From Actinomadura craniellae (GTDB taxonomy: Bacteria; Actinomycetota; Actinomycetes; Streptosporangiales; Streptosporangiaceae), in assembly GCF_003289645.1 (NCBI RefSeq), contig NZ_QLYX01000012.1:124001-188000 (forward strand): a stretch of 64,000 nt of DNA, written 5' to 3'. Position numbers and translations under genes: made by a program. Below, piece by piece: positions 8,877-17,637 of the stretch. The notes below the pieces were generated by a model, which worked only from the letters and a program-made list of their open reading frames with translations, was not told the origin of the DNA and did no database searches. Each line of letters begins with the position of its first letter. Position 1 is the stretch's first letter.

Positions 8877-9304
8877 GCCGCCGCCCCGTCCGCGGGGGAG
8901 ACGGCCACGAAGCTCGGGATGGCGAAGCCGCCCGGCCCGGGTTCGAAGCCGATGTCCACCGCCATGCCGATGGCCGCCCGCTCCGGCGGGCACCCCCGCA
9001 GCCGGCCCGCCACCCGCACCCCGGGATGGCCGGGGAACTCGACGAGGACGACGGCGTACGGCACCGGGAGGTCGGGGAGCCAGCGCTGGTGGTTGACGGT
9101 GAGGCTGTAGACCCGGCCCCGGCCGGTGATCTCGACGGGGACCGGCGTCCTGGCCCGGCAGGAGCGGCATATCCCGCGCGGCGGGAACGACTCGGCGCCG
9201 CAGGACGAGCACCCCTCGACGACCAGGCGGCCCTCCTTGGCGGCGGCCCAGAACGCCTCGGTCTCCTCGGTGACGGCGGGCGGTATCCCTACGGTTGCGT
9301 CCAT
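8873..9304 (-). CDS. DUF35 OB-fold acyl-CoA-binding partner
   Basis: A 143-residue protein with an N-terminal rubredoxin-like zinc ribbon (CSSCGAESFPPRGICRSC, near residues 32-49) and a C-terminal OB fold. DUF35 proteins bind acyl-CoA and form complexes with thiolase-fold partners, fitting the overlapping downstream gene. ATG at 9304 follows an AAGGGGAAG purine run; an upstream in-frame start at 9343 would lie inside the operator region and is less likely. First gene of the leftward DUF35/thiolase/SDR operon. Confidence 0.87.
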   Translation of the reverse strand: MDATVGIPPAVTEETEAFWAAAKEGRLVVEGCSSCGAESFPPRGICRSCRARTPVPVEITGRGRVYSLTVNHQRWLPDLPVPYAVVLVEFPGHPGVRVAGRLRGCPPERAAIGMAVDIGFEPGPGGFAIPSFVAVSPADGAAA

Positions 9305-9329
9305 CTTCCCCTTCCCGCGCCACGCAAGA

Positions 9330-9341
9330 GAGTGTTCGCTC
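9330..9341. promoter_or_regulatory. Island operator site 4 (divergent promoter)
   Basis: GAGTGTTCGCTC matches the core exactly. A second half-site-like AAAGTGAGCC follows at 9361. It lies between the divergent DUF35 operon and the luciferase-like/CoA-transferase operon. Confidence 0.7.
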
Positions 9342-9429
9342 ACTATACCTCTACCGTAAGAAAGTGAGCCTTTGCTATCTTCGGGCCGTCGGCGCCGTCC
9401 GGCGTCGGCGCTCTCGCGAAGGAGGCGGG

Positions 9430-10392
9430 GTGTCCGACGATCGCATCATCCTCGGGGCGGCGGCGATTCCGGAGCCGGACAAGGACTGGCTGGCGGCGGT
9501 CGAGCGCCTGCCGATCGCGTCGGTATGGCAGGGCGGCCACGTGCTGCCGCCGAGCCAGACCGGCGAGGCGATCACCCGGCTGGCCCTGATGACCGCCTGG
9601 ACCGAACGGGTGCGGGTCGGTACCGGCGTGCTCCCGCTCCCGCTGTACCAGCCGGTGGTCGTGGCCAAGCAGCTCGCCGACCTCGACTCCCGCTCCGGCG
9701 GCCGGGTCTCGGTCGGCCTCGGGGTCGGCGGGGAGTTCCGCCAGGAGTTCGAGGCGGTCGGCGTGCCGCTCGACGAGCGCGGCGCCCGGACCGACGAGGC
9801 GATGGAAGTGCTCCGGCTGCTCTGGCGGGGCGGGCCGGCCCGGCACCGCGGCCGGTTCTTCCGGCTCGACGACGTGGAGCTCCGGCCGGTACGGCCGCCC
9901 GGGGCCGGCGCACCCGGGATGCGGCCGGGTGGCCCGCCGCTGCTGGTGTCCGGCCGCAAACGGCCGGCCATGCGCCGCGCCGCCCGGCTGGGCGACGGGT
10001 GGATGCCGTACCTGGTGTCGCCGGACGCGTACGCCCGCTCGGTGCGCGCCATCGAGGAGGAGGCGTGGGAGGCCGGCCGTGACCTGGCCGGATTCGAGTG
10101 GATGATGTACCTGTACTGCTCCATCCGCCGGGACGGCGACCGCGCCCGCGACGACGTCGCCGGGTTCCTCGGCTCCGCCTACGGTGACAAGCCCGGCGCC
10201 ATGCTCGACCGCATCGCCCCGGCGGGCACGCCGGAGGAGGTCGCGGCCCGGCTCCAGCAGTACGTCGACGCCGGCGTCCGGCACTTCGTCATCGCCCCGG
10301 CCGCGCCCGCCGACACGCTGGAGGTGGTCACCCTCGCCGCCCGGGAAGTGCTGCCGAGGCTGTCCCTGCCGGTCCGGGGCGGGACGCCGTGA
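9430..10392 (+). CDS. F420-type LLM-class oxidoreductase
   Basis: A 320-residue luciferase-like monooxygenase family protein (LLM class), a TIM barrel that in actinomycetes usually binds coenzyme F420. Typical segments are RVRVGTGVLPLPLYQPVVVA, the glycine-rich SVGLGVGG and ARLGDGWMPY. It probably performs a hydride transfer or oxygenation on a pathway intermediate. The GTG at 9430 is chosen because AGGAGG precedes it; the frame is open further upstream but without conserved residues. Its stop overlaps the GTG of the CoA transferase, so they are coupled. Confidence 0.85.
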   Translation: MSDDRIILGAAAIPEPDKDWLAAVERLPIASVWQGGHVLPPSQTGEAITRLALMTAWTERVRVGTGVLPLPLYQPVVVAKQLADLDSRSGGRVSVGLGVGGEFRQEFEAVGVPLDERGARTDEAMEVLRLLWRGGPARHRGRFFRLDDVELRPVRPPGAGAPGMRPGGPPLLVSGRKRPAMRRAARLGDGWMPYLVSPDAYARSVRAIEEEAWEAGRDLAGFEWMMYLYCSIRRDGDRARDDVAGFLGSAYGDKPGAMLDRIAPAGTPEEVAARLQQYVDAGVRHFVIAPAAPADTLEVVTLAAREVLPRLSLPVRGGTP

Positions 10393-12677
10393 TCGCTCCT
10401 GTGTCCAGGCTGCCGTTCGCCGGGCTGTCCGTCGTCGAGGTCGCGGTCGGCGCCGGCGACCTCGGGCTGGGGGCGGCCGGGGGAGTGCCGGGCATGCTCC
10501 TGGCCGACCTCGGCGCCGACGTCGTCCGGGTGGTGGGCGCGGAGCCGGTGCCCATCGACCGGGACGTGCCCTGGGGCCGGGCGTGGCACCGCGACAAGCG
10601 CCTCGTCGCCACCGACGACCGGGACGAGGTGTTCGCGCTGCTGCGCTACGCGGACGTCGCGCTGGTGTACGGGCCGGAGGCGCTCGTGGAGGCGCGTGGC
10701 CTGGGCTACCGCGACCTGTGCGCCGCGAACCCGTCGCTGGTCTACGCGCGCTGCCGCCCCAGCCGGACGGCCGCGGGGACCGTCGAGGACTACGGCCTCC
10801 TGGTGGAGGCGAACGCCGGACTCTGCACCCAGCTGGCCGGCCACCGGCCCGGCCCGATCTTCGTCGACGTCCGGGCGTCCGGCATCGGCACCGCGTCGCT
10901 GCTCGTCGTGTCCGTGCTCGCCCTCCTGGGCCGCCGGGCCCGGACCGGCGCCGGCGGGTGGGCCGAGACCTCCCTGTACGACGGGATGCTCGCCACGCTC
11001 GGCTGCATGATCGGCCGCTCCGAGCGGGCCGCGCCCGAGATCGAGGGGTACTGGGAGAAGGGGTCGACCTTCCCGAACTTCCTGTACCGCTGCGCCGACG
11101 GCGAGCTGATCCAGGTGTGGTTCGGCGGCAAGGGGATGTACCGGTCGCTGATCGAGGTGCTCGGCGACGAGCCGAGCGCCCAGGGCTACTACACCGACCA
11201 GATGACCGGGAAGCTCGGCGAGCGGGCCGCCCGGTGGACGTCGTTCTTCGCGACCGAACCGCGCGACGTCTGGATCCGCCGGCTGCGGGAGGTGGGCGTG
11301 GCGTGCGAGCCCGTGCTCGGCCCCGGCGAGGCGCTGGCCGATCCCCACCTGGCCGAGATCGGGCTGGCCGTCCCGCGCGCCGACGCCGGTCACCGCGACG
11401 TGGTGGTCGGCTCGCCGATCTCGATGCGCCCGCTCGGCCCGCGGGACGGAACGGCGGCGCCGCCCGGAGCCGCGAGCGGGGACCTGCTGGCCGGGGTCCG
11501 CGTTGTGGACTTCTCCGCGTTCGTGGCCGGCCCGCTCGCCGCCGAGGTCCTCGCCGACCTCGGCGCGGACGTCATCAAGATCGAACCACCGGAGGGCGAG
11601 GCGATGCGCGCCGCCGCGTACGCCGTGGCGGCGTGCCAGCGGGGCAAGCGCAGCCTGGCGCTGGACATCGGCGCGCCGGCGGCCCGGCCCGTCGTCGAGC
11701 GGCTGCTGGCCGGGGCCGACGTCGTCCTGCACAACTTCCGGGTCGGGGTGGCGGAGCGGCTCGGCATCGACGAGGAGACCGTCGCCCGGCTGAACCCGGA
11801 CGCGGTGTACTGCCATGCCAGCGCGTTCGGCGCCACCGGCCCCCGGGCGGCCCTGCCGGCGAACGACGCGCTCATGCAGGCGGTGACCGGTTTCGAGCGG
11901 GCCGTCGGCGGCGCCGGCAACGATCCGCTGGCCGCGACCTGGATCCCGCTGGACATGGCGGGGGGCTGGGTCGCCGCCGTCGGCGTGCTGGCCGGTCTCT
12001 ACGCGCGGTCGGCCGGCGGTCGCGGGCAGCACGTGGTGACGAGCCTGCTCGGCTCCGGGATGCTGCTGCAGAGCGGGGTGTTCGAACGCGATGGCGAGCT
12101 GGTCCGCGGTCCCGAACTGGACGCGCGGCAGACCGGGTACGGGCCCGGCTACCGCCTCTACGAGGGCGGCGACGGCCGGTGGTTCGCGCTGGTCGTCCCG
12201 GACGAGCCGGCCTGGCGGCGGCTGGCCGCCCTGGTGCCGGACGGGTCGCTCCCGGAGGTGTACGCGCCGCTGCGCGGGGGTGCCGCCGACGACGCCGCCC
12301 GGCGGGCGGAGGCGGTCCTCGAAACCGCGTTCGCGGCCGGGCCCGCGGCCGGGTGGGTCGGCCGGCTGCGCGGTGCGGGGCTGCTCGCCGAGCTCGTCGA
12401 GCCGCTCGACCGGGACGGTTTCCGGCGCGCCGTCCTCGACGACCCGGTGAACCGCGTGCTCGGCCGGGTCGTGTCCTACGAGACCGCCGACTGGGGGCGC
12501 TTCGAGCAGATCGGCCCGCTGCTGCGGTGCGGCCCGGCGGCCGGCGGCGGTCCGCGGCTGATGCTTCCGGGCGTCGGCGAGCACAGCGTGGAGATCCTCA
12601 CCGAGCTCGGGTTCGGCCGCGAGGAGATCGACGCGCTGCTCGCCGCGCAGGTCGCCCGGCAGATGAAGTCCGACTGA
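10389..12677 (+). CDS. Tandem-fused family III CoA transferase (two CaiB/BaiF domains)
   Basis: A 762-residue protein, twice the usual family length, made of two CaiB/BaiF (family III) CoA-transferase domains: residues about 1-350 and 365-762. Each begins with a conserved strand followed by LADLGADVVRV or LADLGADVIKI, and each keeps an aspartate at the catalytic position (D134 in VEDYGLL; D493 in ANDALMQ). Family III enzymes form interlocked dimers, so a fused pair can act as one unit. It should load CoA onto a carboxylic acid substrate. The GTG overlaps the upstream stop (GTGA). First domain is the more diverged. Confidence 0.87.
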   Translation: MIAPVSRLPFAGLSVVEVAVGAGDLGLGAAGGVPGMLLADLGADVVRVVGAEPVPIDRDVPWGRAWHRDKRLVATDDRDEVFALLRYADVALVYGPEALVEARGLGYRDLCAANPSLVYARCRPSRTAAGTVEDYGLLVEANAGLCTQLAGHRPGPIFVDVRASGIGTASLLVVSVLALLGRRARTGAGGWAETSLYDGMLATLGCMIGRSERAAPEIEGYWEKGSTFPNFLYRCADGELIQVWFGGKGMYRSLIEVLGDEPSAQGYYTDQMTGKLGERAARWTSFFATEPRDVWIRRLREVGVACEPVLGPGEALADPHLAEIGLAVPRADAGHRDVVVGSPISMRPLGPRDGTAAPPGAASGDLLAGVRVVDFSAFVAGPLAAEVLADLGADVIKIEPPEGEAMRAAAYAVAACQRGKRSLALDIGAPAARPVVERLLAGADVVLHNFRVGVAERLGIDEETVARLNPDAVYCHASAFGATGPRAALPANDALMQAVTGFERAVGGAGNDPLAATWIPLDMAGGWVAAVGVLAGLYARSAGGRGQHVVTSLLGSGMLLQSGVFERDGELVRGPELDARQTGYGPGYRLYEGGDGRWFALVVPDEPAWRRLAALVPDGSLPEVYAPLRGGAADDAARRAEAVLETAFAAGPAAGWVGRLRGAGLLAELVEPLDRDGFRRAVLDDPVNRVLGRVVSYETADWGRFEQIGPLLRCGPAAGGGPRLMLPGVGEHSVEILTELGFGREEIDALLAAQVARQMKSD

Positions 12678-12696
12678 CCGTGAGGAGCGAACAGGC

Positions 12697-13128
12697 ATGA
12701 CCGGGATCGCGCGGGACGGGGCCGTGCAGCTGGTGAACGAGATGGCGCGCCGGTTCCGGGCCGGCGACCATGACGGCGCGTTCGACCTGCTGCATCCGGA
12801 GTTCCGCATCCAGCAGCCGGAGTCGCTGCCGCACGGGGGCTGGCATCACGGCCGGGCCGGCATGGTCGCGATGGGCGCGGAGTTCGCGCGGCACTGGGAC
12901 CGCGCGATCGGCGAACCGCGCGTCCTGGACTGCGGCGGTTCGGCGGCGGTGCAGATCACCACGCAGACGTGGACGGCGAAGTCCTCGGGCCGGGCGGCGA
13001 CGGTCGACGTTGTCGAGCTGTTCTCCGTCGCGGACGGGCGCATCGCGGAGATCAGGGTCTTCCAGCAGGACACGCACGCGCTGCTGGCCACCTTGGACGA
13101 GCCCGGGGCCGGCCGGTCCGCGCCTTGA
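12697..13128 (+). CDS. SnoaL-like (NTF2 fold) protein
   Basis: A 143-residue protein with the NTF2-like cone fold pattern: an N-terminal helix with RFRAGDHDGAFDLLHPEF and later strands ending in VFQQDTHAL. Members include polyketide cyclases, isomerases and dehydratases, and many have no known reaction. It starts 19 bases after the CoA transferase with GAGGAG before the ATG, so it is the last gene of the luciferase-like/CoA-transferase operon. A hydration or isomerisation step is possible but not shown. Confidence 0.72.
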   Translation: MTGIARDGAVQLVNEMARRFRAGDHDGAFDLLHPEFRIQQPESLPHGGWHHGRAGMVAMGAEFARHWDRAIGEPRVLDCGGSAAVQITTQTWTAKSSGRAATVDVVELFSVADGRIAEIRVFQQDTHALLATLDEPGAGRSAP

Positions 13129-13157
13129 CACGCCGAAGCAGCCGGTGGAACATTAGT

Positions 13158-13169
13158 AACTGGGCACTC
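13158..13169. promoter_or_regulatory. Island operator site 5 (weaker)
   Basis: AACTGGGCACTC; the reverse complement GAGTGCCCAGTT keeps one perfect arm and a diverged second arm, with AGAAAGT outside as in other sites. It lies about 48 bases upstream of the amidohydrolase at 13217. Confidence 0.5.
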
Positions 13170-13216
13170 ACTTTCTTAGCGTTCGATTCCGTCGACGAGG
13201 CCCCTCGGAGGTTGCG

Positions 13217-14449
13217 GTGGTGGAGTACCCGCTGATCGATGCCGACGGGCACTACTACGAGCCCGACGACTGTTTCTCCCGGCACATCGAGGCGCGCTTC
13301 AAGGACGAGACCGTGCGCGTCGAGCGGGGCGCCGACGGCCTGGGGCGCGTCTTCCTCCGGGGCGGGCGCACCTTCATGAGCGTGATGCCCGGCGACTACG
13401 CCTCCGCGCCCGGCGCCCTGGAGGGGCTGTTCGCCGGCGGGGTCGCCGACGGCTTCACCCACCGCGAGGTGATCAACGCCAGGGACTACCCGGAGTTCAC
13501 GCAGAAGCCCGCCCGGCTGGCCCTGCTGGACGAGCAGGGGCTGGAAGCGACGATCATGCTGCCCACCCTGGGCGTCGCGGTCGAATACGACATGCGGGAC
13601 GACGTCGAGCTGACCTATGCCAGCCTGCGGGCGTTCAACCGCTGGCTGGAGGAGGACTGGGGGTACGGCGACGACGGCCGGATCTTCGCCGTGCCGATGC
13701 TCTCCCTGCTCGACATCGAGCGGGCCATGACCGAGCTGCACCGGGTCATCGACGCCGGCGCCCGCCTGGTGCACCTGTGCCCGGGGCCGATCGGCGGCCG
13801 CTCACCGGCCGACCCGCTCTTCGACCCGTTCTGGGCGACCGTCGCCGAGGCGGGCATCCCGGTGGTGTTCCACGTGTCGAACAGCGGCTACAACCACTTC
13901 TACGGCACCTACTGGTCGGAGAACCCCACCAACCCCTCGCACCTGCAGTCCCCGCTGCAGTGGGCCCTGTGCAACACCGAGCGGCCGGTCGTCGACACGC
14001 TCATCGCGCTGACGCTGCACAACCTGTTCGGCCGGCACCCCGACGTGCGGGTCGTCTCGATCGAGAACGGCTCCAGCTGGCTGAAGCCGCTGTTCAAGAC
14101 GATCGACAAGGCCGCGGCGCTGGGCCGCCGCGGTCCCATGATCGGTGGCAAGCTGCCGGGCGAACCCAGCCGGGCGCTGGCCGAGCACCTGTGGGTCTGC
14201 CCGTTCCCCGAGGACGACGTGAACGAGCTCATCGACGCCATCGGCGCCGACCACGTGCTGTTCGGGTCGGACTACCCCCACCCCGAAGGGCTCCGGGAAC
14301 CCCGCGACTACATCCCCCGGCTCGCCGGCTGCAACGCCGAGATCACCCGGAAGGTGCTGCGCGGGAACACCGCCGGGCTCCTCGGGCTGCCCGACCGGGC
14401 GCCCGCATCGCCGGTGCGGCTGCCGGAACCCCGTGCCGGCGGGCGCTGA
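13217..14449 (+). CDS. ACMSD-like amidohydrolase (Amidohydro_2)
   Basis: A 410-residue amidohydrolase 2 protein, second of three in the island. The first motif is DADGHYYEP (DxH in place of HxH), VVFHVSNSGYNH carries later histidines and FGSDYPHPEG the final aspartate and histidine. The family includes decarboxylases and hydrolases acting on ring-derived acids. The GTG at 13217 follows CGGAGG. It is followed after 51 bases by a zinc alcohol dehydrogenase on the same strand, probably cotranscribed, and preceded by operator site 5. Confidence 0.82.
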   Translation: MVEYPLIDADGHYYEPDDCFSRHIEARFKDETVRVERGADGLGRVFLRGGRTFMSVMPGDYASAPGALEGLFAGGVADGFTHREVINARDYPEFTQKPARLALLDEQGLEATIMLPTLGVAVEYDMRDDVELTYASLRAFNRWLEEDWGYGDDGRIFAVPMLSLLDIERAMTELHRVIDAGARLVHLCPGPIGGRSPADPLFDPFWATVAEAGIPVVFHVSNSGYNHFYGTYWSENPTNPSHLQSPLQWALCNTERPVVDTLIALTLHNLFGRHPDVRVVSIENGSSWLKPLFKTIDKAAALGRRGPMIGGKLPGEPSRALAEHLWVCPFPEDDVNELIDAIGADHVLFGSDYPHPEGLREPRDYIPRLAGCNAEITRKVLRGNTAGLLGLPDRAPASPVRLPEPRAGGR

Positions 14450-14500
14450 CCGCTCGCCGAGACCCCGCTCCCCGCCGGACCGGACCCGAAGGATGCAGCA

Positions 14501-15589
14501 GTGAAAGTCGCCGTCGCGTACGAGGCCGGTCGGCCTCCCGTCCTCGAGGACCTGCCGGTCCCGAGCATTGGCCCGCGGGATGTTCTGGTGCGCATCAGCG
14601 CCAGCGGCATCTGCCACACCGACCTCAACGTGATCGACGGGTTGTCGGCGCTGCCGCTCCCGATCGCGCTGGGCCACGAGGGGTGCGGGGTCGTGGCGGA
14701 GGTCGGTCCCGAGGTGCGCCGGACCCGGCCCGGTGACCGCGTCCTCACCTCGGTCACCCCCGCGTGCGGGACCTGCAAGCGGTGCCTCAACGGCCTGTCC
14801 AACCACTGCGTGCTCAACCCGGTGGTCAAGGCGATGCCCCGGTTCGATCTCGGCGACGGCCGGTGGGCCCCCGCCGTGTGCGGCTGCGGGACGTTCGCCG
14901 AGGCCATGGTGGTGCACGAGGCGTCGGTGGTCCCGGTGGAGACCGACCTCGCCGACGAGGAGCTGGCCCTCCTCGGCTGCGGCGTCACGACCGGCCTCGG
15001 GGCCGCCCTCAACACCGCGGCCGTCATCCCGGGGTCCAGCGTGGCGGTGGTCGGCTGCGGCGGTGTCGGCCAGGCGGTGATCCAGGGGGCGCGCATCGCC
15101 GGCGCCGCGACCATCATCGCCATCGACCCGGTGCCCGGCCGGCGCGCCGTGAGCGTCCAGGCGGGCGCCACGCACACCATCGACCCGGCCGAGGGCGACC
15201 CGGTCGAGCAGGTGCGGGCGCTGACCGGCGGGGAGGGCGTCGACTACGCCTTCGAGGTCGTCGGGCGCCCCGAGCTCATGGGGCAGGCGTTCGACATGGC
15301 ACGCGTGCAGGGCACGGTGACGCTCGTCGGGATGCCGGCCGTGGGCGAGACCCTGACGCTGCCGGCGATCCAGGCGGTGTTCTCGGGAAAGCGGCTGGCG
15401 GGGTCGGTCGTCGGCGGGGCCCAGGTGCTGCGCGACTTCCCCAGGTTCATCCGGCTCGCCGAGGCGGGCCGGCTGGATCTCGGCTCGATGGTCTCCAAGC
15501 GCATCAAGCTCGACGAGATCCAGGACGGCATCGACACGGTGGCCCGGGCTGAGGGCGTGCGGACCGTCATCGTCCAGGCGTCTTCCTAG
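14501..15589 (+). CDS. Zinc-dependent alcohol dehydrogenase
   Basis: A 362-residue medium-chain (class III-like) zinc alcohol dehydrogenase. Catalytic zinc region SGICHTDL and GHEGCGVV, structural zinc cysteines in CGTCKRCLNGLSNHC and the nucleotide fold VVGCGGVGQAV are intact. It would interconvert an alcohol and an aldehyde, the aldehyde then being a substrate for the aldehyde dehydrogenase at 857. The ATG follows GAAGGATGCAGCA. It is downstream of the amidohydrolase and convergent with a SnoaL-like gene. Confidence 0.88.
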   Translation: MKVAVAYEAGRPPVLEDLPVPSIGPRDVLVRISASGICHTDLNVIDGLSALPLPIALGHEGCGVVAEVGPEVRRTRPGDRVLTSVTPACGTCKRCLNGLSNHCVLNPVVKAMPRFDLGDGRWAPAVCGCGTFAEAMVVHEASVVPVETDLADEELALLGCGVTTGLGAALNTAAVIPGSSVAVVGCGGVGQAVIQGARIAGAATIIAIDPVPGRRAVSVQAGATHTIDPAEGDPVEQVRALTGGEGVDYAFEVVGRPELMGQAFDMARVQGTVTLVGMPAVGETLTLPAIQAVFSGKRLAGSVVGGAQVLRDFPRFIRLAEAGRLDLGSMVSKRIKLDEIQDGIDTVARAEGVRTVIVQASS

Positions 15590-15599
15590 GCCCGGGCCC

Positions 15600-15986
15600 T
15601 CACCCCATCGAGTCGTGGGAGTAGTGGCACCGCCACTCGACCACCTGGCCCGTCGCGTCGACGCGCATGGAATCCGCCCCGCGCCGGACGGTCCCGTCGG
15701 GGGCCCGGCAGGTGTAGACGAGGACGACCGCGTCGGTGCCCGCGTAGGTCGCCTCCAGCGTGTACCGGATGCCCGGGGTGCGCCGCAGCGCGTGGTCGAC
15801 GTAGGAGCGCAGTGCCGCGTACCCCTCGATCGACGCCTTCGCCGGGTCGCCGGTCAGCCGCGGGACGAACGGGGAGCTGAAGACGACGCCGGGGGCGAAC
15901 GGCTCCATGATCGTGGCGAGGTGGCCGGCGTTCCACCCCTCGTCCCAGTGCCGCCGCAGCTTCTCCACCATCGCGTCGTCGAGCAT
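15600..15986 (-). CDS. SnoaL-like (NTF2 fold) protein
   Basis: A 128-residue NTF2-fold protein with the pattern WDEGWNAGHLATIMEPFAPG near the N terminus and strands ending in EWRCHYSHDSMG. It resembles uncharacterised SnoaL-domain proteins of actinomycete catabolic clusters. The ATG at 15986 has GAGAGGTGG before it. It is convergent with the alcohol dehydrogenase and divergent from the amidohydrolase at 16135; the shared intergenic region holds operator site 6. No reaction can be assigned. Confidence 0.7.
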   Translation of the reverse strand: MLDDAMVEKLRRHWDEGWNAGHLATIMEPFAPGVVFSSPFVPRLTGDPAKASIEGYAALRSYVDHALRRTPGIRYTLEATYAGTDAVVLVYTCRAPDGTVRRGADSMRVDATGQVVEWRCHYSHDSMG

Positions 15987-16082
15987 CCGACCACCTCTCG
16001 ATCCGTTCGCCCGGCGGCCCGTACCGGCCCGCCGTGCCGATTGCCTCTGGCGTCCGGGGAACCGGCTACGTACGATGATAGT

Positions 16083-16094
16083 GAGCGTTCGCTT
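16083..16094. promoter_or_regulatory. Island operator site 6 (divergent promoter)
   Basis: GAGCGTTCGCTT, nearly a perfect palindrome, within AGTGAGCGTTCGCTTTCA. It lies between the SnoaL-like gene and the amidohydrolase. Confidence 0.65.
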
Positions 16095-16134
16095 TCATGT
16101 CTCCGCCTTCCGGCGAGGCGGTTGGGAGATTCTC

Positions 16135-17346
16135 ATGTCGTTCACCTGGTTCATCTCGGTCGATGACCACCTCATCGAGCCGGCGCGGTTGTGGCAGGAA
16201 CGGCTGCCGACGCGCTGGCGGGATCGCGGCCCCCGGATCGTCCGCGACGGAGACTCGGAGTTCTGGGTCTACGAGGACCGTCAGATCGTCACCACCGGCC
16301 TGAACGCCGTGGCGGGCAAGCGGCGGGAGGAGTTCTCACCGGAACCGATCACCTATGACGAGATGCGGCCGGGCTGCTACGACCCGGCCGCCCGCGTGGC
16401 CGACATGGACCAGGGCCACGTCCTGTCCTCGATGCTGTTCCCGTCCTTCCCGCGGTACTGCGGCCAGGTCTTCCACGAGGCCAAGGACAAGGAGCTCGCG
16501 CTGCTGGGCGTGCAGGCCTGGAACGACTTCATCCTGGAGGAGTTCGCGGAGGCCTACCCGGGCCGGTTCATCCCGATGATGATCATCCCGCTGTGGGACC
16601 CGGTCGCCGCCGCGGCCGAGATCGAGCGGACCGCCGCCCGCGGCGCCAAGTCGATCGCGTTCTCGGAGAACCCCACCAAGCTGGGGCTGCCGTCGATCCA
16701 CACCGACCACTGGGACCCGGTGCTGCGCGCCTGCGACGAGACCGGCCTGGTCGTGTCGATGCACGTGGGGTCGTCGTCCAACCTGATCCGCACCTCCCCG
16801 GACATGCCGACGCTGGCGTTCATGGCGTACTCGGCCGCGGCCAACCAGGCGGGCACGCTGCTGGACTGGCTGTTCAGCGGAAACTTCGAGCGGTACGGCA
16901 ACCTGAAGATCGCCCTCTCGGAGGGCTCGATCGGCTGGATCCCGTACTTCCTGGAGCGGGCCGAGCAGGTCGTCGACAAGCAGCGGTTCTGGGCGTCCCG
17001 CTTCGACATCGACATGAACGCCTCGCACGAGCGCGGCGAGGCCAAGGGAGCGGCCCGGTTCGACCTGGACACCGACATCCGCCGGCTGTTCAAGGACCAC
17101 GTCTACGGGACCTTCATCGAGGACCAGGCGGGCCTGCGCCTGCTGGACATCATCGGCGAGGACAACGTGATGCTGGAGTGCGACTACCCGCACTCCGACT
17201 CGACCTGGCCCGACACGATCGAGATGGCCAACAAGTGGCTCGGGCACCTGCCCGAGGACGTGCAGCACAAGATCACCGTGGGCAACGCGGCCCGGGTCTA
17301 CGACTTCACCCCGGCCGACCCCGCCACCATCATCACCGCGTCCTGA
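16135..17346 (+). CDS. ACMSD-like amidohydrolase (Amidohydro_2)
   Basis: A 403-residue amidohydrolase 2 protein, third of the set, closest in layout to the one at 5529. First motif SVDDHLIEP (DxH), a middle histidine in VSMHVGSS and the final ECDYPHSDS. ATG at 16135 follows GGGAG; the frame is open further upstream but without conserved residues. A strong hairpin separates it from the convergent ferredoxin. Three paralogues under one apparent control suggest successive or isomer-specific hydrolysis or decarboxylation steps. Confidence 0.82.
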   Translation: MSFTWFISVDDHLIEPARLWQERLPTRWRDRGPRIVRDGDSEFWVYEDRQIVTTGLNAVAGKRREEFSPEPITYDEMRPGCYDPAARVADMDQGHVLSSMLFPSFPRYCGQVFHEAKDKELALLGVQAWNDFILEEFAEAYPGRFIPMMIIPLWDPVAAAAEIERTAARGAKSIAFSENPTKLGLPSIHTDHWDPVLRACDETGLVVSMHVGSSSNLIRTSPDMPTLAFMAYSAAANQAGTLLDWLFSGNFERYGNLKIALSEGSIGWIPYFLERAEQVVDKQRFWASRFDIDMNASHERGEAKGAARFDLDTDIRRLFKDHVYGTFIEDQAGLRLLDIIGEDNVMLECDYPHSDSTWPDTIEMANKWLGHLPEDVQHKITVGNAARVYDFTPADPATIITAS

Positions 17347-17357
17347 CGCCCTGCGCG

Positions 17358-17391
17358 CCGCCGCCCCGCTTCACCTCCGGCGGGGCGGCGG
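17358..17391. terminator. Stem-loop terminator
   Basis: A perfect 12-bp stem (CCGCCGCCCCGC, 17358-17369, with 17380-17391) and a 10-base loop, between the convergent amidohydrolase and ferredoxin genes. Confidence 0.7.
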
Positions 17392-17404
17392 AGTCGCCGC
17401 ACGG

Positions 17405-17593
17405 TCAGTTCGCGGTGATGGCGCGCTCGGGGCAGTTGGCCACGGCGCTGGCCACCTTGGCTTCGAGACCGGCGGGCACCTCGGCGACCAGCACCAGCCC
17501 GTGCCCCTCCTCGTCGAGGGAGAACACCTCCGGGCAGATCTCCCAGCAGCGGGCGTGCCCCTGGCAGCGGTCCGGGTCCACTGTGACCTTCAT
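17405..17593 (-). CDS. Small 3Fe-4S-type ferredoxin
   Basis: A 62-residue ferredoxin of the kind that serves bacterial P450s. Cysteines occur in DRCQGHARCWEICP and ANCPERAI; the spacing, with histidine or alanine in the second position, fits a [3Fe-4S] protein, though a 4Fe form cannot be excluded. ATG at 17593 follows GGAGAC. It is the last gene of a two-gene leftward operon with the SDR at 17638. It is the likely electron donor for the P450 at 4248 and perhaps the one at 37656. Confidence 0.88.
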   Translation of the reverse strand: MKVTVDPDRCQGHARCWEICPEVFSLDEEGHGLVLVAEVPAGLEAKVASAVANCPERAITAN

Positions 17594-17637
17594 CGGCCGT
17601 CTCCTTCGTTCGGGCGTCTCGGGCGTCTCGGTATGGG

